Both the position numbers and the translations under genes were made by a program. A stretch of 64,000 nucleotides of DNA from Cherax quadricarinatus. Taxonomy: Eukaryota; Arthropoda; Malacostraca; Decapoda; Parastacidae. Shown here in pieces: positions 51,001-60,000 of the stretch; the first letter of the stretch is position 1; every line of letters starts with the position of its first letter. A model generated the notes under the pieces. That model saw only the letters and a list, made by a program, of their open reading frames with translations. It was not told the origin of the DNA and made no database searches. The stretch covers positions 6,765,538 through 6,829,537 of the forward strand of contig NC_091374.1 in assembly GCF_038502225.1 (NCBI RefSeq), given 5' to 3'.

Positions 51001-54000
51001 TAGAGAACAAATGGATTTGTCAGTTAAAAATAGGAGAGGAGAGTTATTAAATGGAGAGTTAGAGGTATTGGGAAGATGGAGGGAATATTTTGAGGAATTG
51101 TTAAATGTTGATGAAGATAGGGAAGCTGTGATTTCGTGTATAGGGCAAGGAGGAATAACATCTTGTAGGAGTGAGGAAGAGCCAGTTGTGAGTGTGGGGG
51201 AAGTTCGTGAGGCAGTAGGTAAAATGAAAGGGGGCAAGGCAGCCGGAATTGATGGGATAAAGATAGAAATGTTAAAAGCAGGTGGGGATATAGTTTTGGA
51301 GTGGTTGGTGCAATTATTTAATAAATGTATGGAAGAGGGTAAGGTACCTAGGGATTGGCAGAGAGCATGCATAGTTCCTTTGTATAAAGGCAAAGGGGAT
51401 AAAAGAGAGTGCAAAAATTATAGGGGGATAAGTCTGTTGAGTGTACCTGGTAAAGTGTATGGTAGAGTTATAATTGAAAGAATTAAGAGTAAGACGGAGA
51501 ATAGGATAGCAGATGAACAAGGAGGCTTTAGGAAAGGTAGGGGGTGTGTGGACCAGGTGTTTACAGTGAAACATATAAGTGAACAGTATTTAGATAAGGC
51601 TAAAGAGGTCTTTGTGGCATTTATGGATTTGGAAAAGGCGTATGACAGGGTGGATAGGGGGGCAATGTGGCAGATGTTGCAAGTGTATGGTGTAGGAGGT
51701 AGGTTACTGAAAGCAGTGAAGAGTTTTTACGAGGATAGTGAGGCTCAAGTTAGAGTATGTAGGAAAGAGGGAAATTTTTTCCCAGTAAAAGTAGGCCTTA
51801 GACAAGGATGTGTGATGTCACCGTGGTTGTTTAATATATTTATAGATGGGGTTGTAAGAGAAGTAAATGCGAGGGTCTTGGCAAGAGGCGTGGAGTTAAA
51901 AGATAAAGAATCACACACAAAGTGGGAGTTGTCACAGCTGCTCTTTGCTGATGACACTGTGCTCTTGGGAGATTCTGAAGAGAAGTTGCAGAGATTGGTG
52001 GATGAATTTGGTAGGGTGTGCAAAAGAAGAAAATTAAAGGTGAATACAGGAAAGAGTAAGGTTATGAGGATAACAAAAAGATTAGGTGATGAAAGATTGA
52101 ATATCAGATTGGAGGGAGAGAGTATGGAGGAGGTGAACGTATTCAGATATTTGGGAGTGGACGTGTCAGCGGATGGGTCTATGAAAGATGAGGTGAATCA
52201 TAGAATTGATGAGGGAAAAAGAGTGAGTGGTGCACTTAGGAGTCTGTGGAGACAAAGAACTTTGTCCTTGGAGGCAAAGAGGGGAATGTATGAGAGTATA
52301 GTTTTACCAACGCTCTTATATGGGTGTGAAGCGTGGGTGATGAATGTTGCAGCGAGGAGAAGGCTGGAGGCAGTGGAGATGTCGTGTCTGAGGGCAATGT
52401 GTGGTGTGAATATAATGCAGAGAATTCGTAGTTTGGAAGTTAGGAGGAGGTGTGGGATTACCAAAACTGTTGTCCAGAGGGCTGAGGAAGGGTTGTTGAG
52501 GTGGTTCGGACATGTAGAGAGAATGGAGCGAAACAGAATGACTTCAAGAGTGTATCAGTCTGTAGTGGAAGGAAGGCGGGGTAGGGGTCGGCCTAGGAAG
52601 GGTTGGAGGGAGGGGGTAAAGGAGGTTTTGTGTGCGAGGGGCTTGGACTTCCAGCAGGCATGTGTGAGCGTGTTTGATAGGAGTGAATGGAGACAAATGG
52701 TTTTTAATACTTGACGTGCTGTTGGAGTGTGAGCAAAGTAACATTTATGAAGGGATTCAGGGAAACCGGCAGGCCGGACTTGAGTCCTGGAGATGGGAAG
52801 TACAGTGCCTGCACTCTGAAGGAGGGGTGTTAATGTTGCAGTTTAAAAACTGTAGTGTAAAGCACCCTTCTGGCAAGACAGTGATGGAGTGAATGATGGT
52901 GAAAGTTTTTCTTTTTCGGGCCACCCTGCCTTGGTGGGAATCGGCCAGTGTGATAATAAAAAAATATAATATTACAATATTGCATAACAGTAAATCTTCT
53001 ATTTTTTGGTGTGAATAAAAATTCATTATGTGAATAAAAAATCAAAATGGAATCTATTTGTAAAGCCTCAAAATGTAACTAATGAACAGAGGAAATGTTA
53101 GTTTAGTGCCAGGAATGCCTGCATTGTTTATTCTGGACCCTATTTTGAAATTGGAATATTTTGAACTTTGTGTTAAATTGGCCAAATTACCAACTTCCAA
53201 TCACTTTATTTTGTAGTTGAAACAGTTGACTTGGCGATTTCTTGTGCTCAATTGATAGAATAGAAGTAATACTAGTGAAATAGCTAAGAATTTGGTCAAC
53301 TGGAATAATGTAATTGGCGTAAAATGGGAGCCAAAGTCGGCAAAATCGCCGATTCGTAAATATCGCTGACACGTCAAAATTCGCGAGAGCATAATTTCGT
53401 CAATTTTCCATCAAATTTCGTACTTTTTGTTTTATTACCTTCACAAAAAGATTCTCAAGCATTTCATAAGAAAAAATAAATATTTTTTTTTTTAAATTCT
53501 TGGACACTGGGGCACCACTTCAGATTTTGGCCTTGGACCCTGAAGGGGTTAATGTTGCAACTTTATAATTGTAGTGTAAGTGCACCTCTGCCAAGACAGT
53601 GATGGAGTAAATGATGGTGAAAGTTCTTTTTTTTTTTTTGGGGGGGGGGGGCTACCCTGCCTTGGTGGGAAATGGCTGATGTGTTAATAATAAAATTAAA
53701 AATTAAGATGCAAATTTTTAGTATGACAAAATATAAAAAGTGCATGTGAGGGTCTAGTCTCTGATATATCATTATTATTATTATGTAATTTTTTATTAGT
53801 ACAGTATATTTAACCCTTTCAGGGTCCAAGGCCAAAATCTGAAGTCACGCACCAGTGTCCAAGAATTTTCCAAAAAAAAATTTGTTATTTTTTCTTATGA
53901 AATGGTAGAGAATTTTTTTGTGAAGGTAATAAAACAAAAAGTACGAAATTTGATGGAAAATTGACGAAATTATGCTCTCGCGAATTTTGATGTGTCAGCG

Positions 54001-57000
54001 ATATTTACGAATCGGCGATTTTGCCGACTTTGACTTCCATTTTAGGCCAATTACATCATTCCAGTCGACCAAATTCTTAGCTATTTTACTAGTATTACTT
54101 CTATTCTATCGATTGAGCACAAGAAATCGCCAAGTCAACTGTTTCAACTACAAAATAAAGTGATCGGAAATTGGTAATTTGGCCAATTTAACACAAAGTT
54201 CAAAATATTCCAATTTCAAAATAGCATCCAGAATAAACAATGTAGGCATTCCTGGCACTAAACTAACATTTCCTCGGTTCATTAGTTACGTTTTGAGGCT
54301 TTACAAATAAATCCCATTTTTATTTTTTATTTACATAATGAATTTTTATTCACACCAAAAAATAGAAGATTTACTGTTATGCAATATTGTAATAATTGTA
54401 TAAATATCATCACCACATTTGTGAATGTGTATTAGATCCACCAGCTGGCATGTATTAGACGTGTGAGGTCGTTTGTTTACTCTTAAACATCGACAAAAAT
54501 TTAACATTTCCGCTACTTTGAGCTCAGTTTCAAGCCATTTCCTGTGCTAAAACCAATCAAAATCATCTCAATTTCTATAATATGTCTTCCATTCTATCAA
54601 ATGAGACCAAGAAATTGCAAATACAACTATAAAAAACATACGAAAAAACACTGCAAAGTTGCTGTTTTAATCGAAAATCTTGGTTTCAGTTTTTTTTCTC
54701 TCATTATACACAGTGTGCTGCAGGATTTGTTTTATGTGGTGCACACATACCACATAGATGTATTCTCTCATATCTAGGCCCAAGTGTACCACTCACAGTT
54801 TATCAGAGTGAGCTGAGCTCATGATGTAGATCTACGGTTTGGACGCTGAACGCAAAGCCGTAGATCTACGGGATGGACCCTGAAAGGGTTAAGTAAGGGT
54901 TTTGTATTCCATATTTTCCTATCATGCAAATGAATTATCATCACATTGACAGTGAATGAATGACTGGATGAGGTGATATGTTTGAGGCTGTTGCAAATAA
55001 ATATTCATTTTTACAGGTTGCAGATGTTGTCAGCTGTGTTCGCATGGCAGCTTCTTCCACTCCTGCTCTGGAGAGTCATCTTGGAGAGTTGGCATCATCA
55101 GCTGCCACCTGCTTAGAGAAGATTTGGCGTGATGGAAGAATTATTGAAAGTGTAAGCATAGAAAAATTAATTTAGCTCGGTGAATCATAGGAGTTTCTTT
55201 CCAAAATCAGCATTTTCTTTACATTCCTTGTTGTCATATTAATTCTGCTTTAAAGTTGATGTAGTTGTAATATAAAAGAATGTCTTAAAATGTTCGGTAA
55301 AAAGCTCGCAAGTGAGCTATAAAAACCTAACTATCTGACGTGTAGGGAGTGAGCGAGGGTGAAGGAGAGTTTTGTTGAAAAAGTGTATTGATATATTTTT
55401 ATGGGTAATTGGGTACCTCTTTGTTACTGTATTGCTCTTGTCTATAAATGCTGTAAAAAATATTCCCTCAACAGCCAAACCTACGAATGTTAGCAACAGA
55501 GCTGGTTAATAATGTTCGAAATTTGCACGGAGAAGTTTTCAACTTGCTGAAAGAAGAATCTTTGGTAAGCTTATATTTTATTTTATTTGAGATTTAATGA
55601 TTATGATTAAATTTGCCCACAAAAATTCTCACCAGTAATAGTAGAGTACGCTGTAGTAACATTTTAACCCAAGAAAACATTGAGCTTTGCTGTTATCAGC
55701 AGAGTGACCTGTTTTGAGAGTGAGACATATAGCAAGTTGCATTTATATCTTGTTACTTCATTGGACAATGCTAAATTTCACTTAATGGAATATTTCTCCT
55801 AGATTTATTGATCCTTGCTTCAGCTGTCAAGTTATTAGGAAATACAGTATATAATAATCATCATCATTCATCTTCTCAACCCAGTCAACTACTAGTAAGA
55901 AAGCAGCGGTCTGGAAAATATTAAAAATGTAGGAAAGTGCGAAAGACAGCCACTTTGATGTTGTCTTTCACACGTACATCAAGAAGTATCATAACTGTCA
56001 CTCATATGTTATTTACAATGCTATAGTATTTCACCTGTTTCAAAGTCTAGCTGTCATTTTATTTTATAATAGTGTCAGTGATGGCAAAAATAAAAATAAA
56101 ACAATCATTATTTAGTGTGGCTGTAAAACAGTGGCTTTTGGAAAATGAGTAATTTTAATTAAGGCTGCCTCTGAAATTACAGTGACGAAGCATTTATGTA
56201 CAAACTTACCAACTGACCTAAATAAAAATTTTTACTTCAAGGAGTAATATTAGGTAAGCTGGAGTACAAAATGTTATTCTAATCTGATTATCATTTGGGA
56301 GTTATTAAAAAGTACAGTGGAACCTCAGCTTACGAGTGCCCCAACATATGAGTTTTTCAGGATACAAGCTGTCGCTCAGTCGATTTTTTTGTTTCTGGAT
56401 ACCAGCAAAAATTCAAGATGTGAGCTTCCCCTTCAAACAACTTTTTTTTTAGACATCCAGATCTTACAAAAATAAAAGTGAATATATAATTGTACTTCAT
56501 TGTCGTGATGTATTATTTTTTTTTTTACTGCTTAAGATTATAGCTACAACAGAAATAATAGTATTTCTTACCTTAAATTGTGCGTGCTGGTGTTTGTCGA
56601 TGATTGTGAAGAGAGTGGAGAGTTATGTTGTGGCCCTACTAGGCTGAGGTGGATGGTATGGAGGGTCTGGTACTGAAGTTGATGATTGTACTGGGGTGTT
56701 CATAAATTCTGTAATGGATTTCTTTTCTGTTTTACCCTGCAGTACATTATACAACTGACGGTAAGGCATCAGCTACTCTAGACACTGTTTCAGGGCCCTC
56801 TTCAGTGAAAAAGTCTAACTTTAAGTCATTCAGTAAGTCAGTCAAGTCTGTAAGTCCATCAGTCAAGTCAGTAAGTCATTCAGTCAAGTCAGTCAGTCAG
56901 TAAGTCAGATGCTGTGCCTAGCATCTCTTCTCCATCATCAACCTCCGCCAACGAAATACTGAAGTATTTTGTCGTGCCTGGAATTCCTCTGGAACGGATT

Positions 57001-60000
57001 AATGCTATTTCAATTAATTTAAATGAGGAAAATTGACTCAACATACAACCAAATCGGGATACGAGCAAGGTCACGGAATGGATTAAACTCGTATGCTGAG
57101 GTTTCACTGTATTTCATTATTAATAATAAAATATATGGTATTACAGAAAACAAAATACGTACTCCCAAAATAATAAAACATGGTACTATATTAAGTTACG
57201 TATTATGTAAGGAGAGGAAGTTAAAGTTTATTTATTCAGAAGAGTAAAATTCCATAATTTAAAAATCTTGGCTCTCCCTGGTGTTACTAACTTATTGCTG
57301 TTCTTGGCATTACTCATGTATTTGTGGTTATACTTCAAAGGAAAGGTTTAGGATATTGGGTGTTTGGAGTGACGTCTAAACTGTCATATCTGGGTGCCTC
57401 TGCAAAGAGAGTGATTATGTATGAAAGATGGTGAAAGTGTTGAATGATGGTAAAAATGTTTCTTTTTTTAGGTCACCCTGCCTTAGTGGAAGACAGATGG
57501 CATGTTGAAAGGAAAAAAAACTGATAACACTGAATATACAGTTGTGATGGATTTTTGAACACAGTATGTGTTCTAGATCATAAGTATACATATTGAATAC
57601 AAGAAACAGGAGAGCACTTAGTATGCTGCTTGTGGAACACTGGTATTTATTGGGAGTGACTTTGACTCTGTAGTGCCATTTACATTAACTGTACACAGGT
57701 GTCTGTTACTTATGTAAGATGATGTTTTTTAAGGTCTTCAGAATATACAGTGTGTTTTTCACTTATTCAAATTTGTCTTTTGCCCCATTTTTTCTTATTT
57801 TTTCACTGATGTACAATTTTGATCACCTGTGAATAAGAAATACCACTGTGAAATACAGTATATGTCAATTTTCTTTTATATTTTAATTAAAATGCCTTAG
57901 TTCATTTTGCTGGGAGTGATTTTAACCTAATAGTTACTGTTTTCTTTATACGTATATGGTTCTAAACTGTTGTGTTCCGAGCACCTCTGCAAAAACAGTG
58001 TATTATGTGTGAGTGAGGTGAAAGTGTTGAATGATGATGAAAGTATTTTCTTTTTGAGGATTTTCTTTCTTTTTGGGTCACCCTGCCTCGGTGGGAGACG
58101 GCCGACTTGTTAAAAAAAAAAAAAGTTACTGTTATCCTCCATGGGGACGTAGAACAGAATTCCTCCTCTGTAAGCCATGCATGTTGTAAGAGACAACTAA
58201 AATGTCAGGAGCAAGAGGCTAGTAACCCCTTCTCCTGTATATATTACTAAATGTAAAAGGAGAAACTTTTGTTTTTCCTTTTGGGCCGCCCCGCCTGAGT
58301 GGGATATGGCCGGTTTGTTGAAAGAAGAAGTTACTCTTGCATGAAATCTTAGCAAAGCACATAATTTCTAAATGTTTTAGTATTGTTTATTGTTTGCAAT
58401 TGAGCATTCCCAGTATTCTCAATAAGATAAACTCTGTGTAAGTTAACTACATATAGTTGTATAGAATCTATTATACATTCATGTCAAACCTGAATTAATG
58501 TGGGTGCTACAAGCATTTTTTTTTTAATCATAAAACGTAAAAAAAATTCCTTAATTTAAAACTGATCAATCTTTTTAATCATATCCAGGAAATAAATAAA
58601 GGATTAGAAGAAAATCTACAAGGGACATTGGAAAATCTGGACAGCTCTCTGAAAAGTGCACACGAGAAGGACAGCGTGATGTACTTTGTTTCTGATGAGG
58701 AGGTAAGCTTTGCTATAATTTAATTAATATTTAGTGGACATACAACAGGCATGTGTGAATGTGTTAGCTAGGTGTACCGCCCTGGCCAATGTATGAAATT
58801 ATCACCTCCCTTTCTTCATCGACATTTTATAGTTTCTCAAAATATTCCCGCCATCTACCCAATACCTCCAGCTCCCCATCTACTAAGTCCCCTATTTTTT
58901 ATTTTTTTTTATTTTATTGCCAGTTTCCTTTTGTCTCGTCTACCTCTAGCTACAACTAAATAATGATCCGATATATGAGTTGCCCCTCTATAAACATGTA
59001 CATCCTGAAGCCTACCCATCAACCTTTTATCCAGCAATACATAATCTGACAAACTACTTTCATTACATGCTATATCATACCTTGTATACTTATTTATCCT
59101 CTTTTTCATAAAATATGTATTACTTATTACCAAACTTCTTTCTACACATAGCTCAATTAAAGGCTTCCCATTTTCATTTACCCCTGGCACCCCAAATTTA
59201 TCTACTACTTCCTCCACAACATTTTTACCCACTTTAGCATTGAAATCCCCAACCACAAGTACTCTCACACTTGGTTCAAAACTCCCCATGCACTCGCTCA
59301 ACATTTCCCAAAATCTCTCTCTCTCCTGTACACTTCTCTCTTCTCCAGGTTTATAAATGCTTACTATAACCCACTTTTCACATTCAACCCTTATTTACTC
59401 CACATAATCCTTGAATTAATACATTTATATTCCCTCCTTTCCTGCCATAACTTATCCTTCAATATTATTGCTACTCCTTCTTTAGCTCTAACTCTATTTG
59501 AAACCCCTGACCTAATCCCATTTATTTCTCCCCACTGAAACTCTCCCATCCCCTTTAGCTCTGTTTCACTTAAAGCCAGGACATCCAACTTAACATTCAT
59601 AACATCCACAATCATCTCTTTCTTATCATTTGCACAACATCCATGCACATTCAAACATCCCACTTTGACAGTTTTCTTTTTTGTCTTTTTAGTAGGCTAT
59701 ACGGGAAAAGGGGCTACTAGCCCATTGTTCCCAGCATTTTAGTTGACTTTTACAACACGCACTTCATGGATATAAAAAGAAAAGCAATAAGAACAAGACC
59801 TATTAAGATAAAATAAAGAAAAACTCAGATGAGTGTGCATACATAAACTTTCTTCTTTCTTTCAACACACCGGCCGTATCCCACCGAGGCGGGGTGGCCC
59901 AAAAGGAAAAACGAAAGTTTCTCCTTTTACATTTAGTAATATATACAGGAGAAGAGGTTACTAGCCCCTTGCTCCCGGCATTTTAGTTGCCTCTTACAAC

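Larger units (their letters stand above)
49378..52969 (+). mobile_element. Full-length RTE-like LINE, 3.6 kb
   Basis: Bounded by an 11-bp duplication TATTACAATAT (49367-49377, 52970-52980). The uninterrupted site exists in MITE copy D (reverse strand near 54385-54396), which confirms both ends. Layout: leader of about 360-430 bp, a single 968-codon frame (endonuclease, reverse transcriptase, C-terminal basic domain), 3' UTR of about 250 bp, hairpin CCACCCTGCCTTGGTGGGA, and A-rich tail. The intact frame suggests recent insertion. Confidence 0.95.
48873..53548 (+). mobile_element. piggyBac-type MITE, copy C, split by full-length LINE
   Basis: Ends CCCTTTCAGGGTCC and GGACCCTGAAGGGG, flanked by TTAA (48869-48872, 53549-53552). 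Removing the LINE and one duplication copy leaves about 1,073 bp, closely matching the reverse complement of copy D. Inserted in the 3' UTR of an older LINE. Confidence 0.92.
47262..53690 (+). pseudogene. Older RTE-like LINE copy (RT to 3' tail), split by nested elements
   Basis: 47262-48868 aligns with the RT half of the intact [64 protein letters not shown]. Breaks lie near 47879, 47948, 48050 and later. The coding end ([15 protein letters not shown]) and the start of the 3' UTR are present. The UTR is interrupted at TTAA (48869-48872) and resumes at 53553 (TGTTGCAACTTTATAATTGT), ending with hairpin CTACCCTGCCTTGGTGGGA and ATAATAAAA near 53690. It is 5'-truncated. Confidence 0.88.

Noticed and set aside
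51000..51414. Reverse-strand Ser/Pro/Leu-rich frame (50728-51414)
   Set aside because: It is opposite the LINE reverse transcriptase, and the same shadow recurs at the broken LINE copies.
49808..52714. Host gene of 968 residues
   Set aside because: Endonuclease and reverse-transcriptase motifs plus precise target duplications show it is a LINE.
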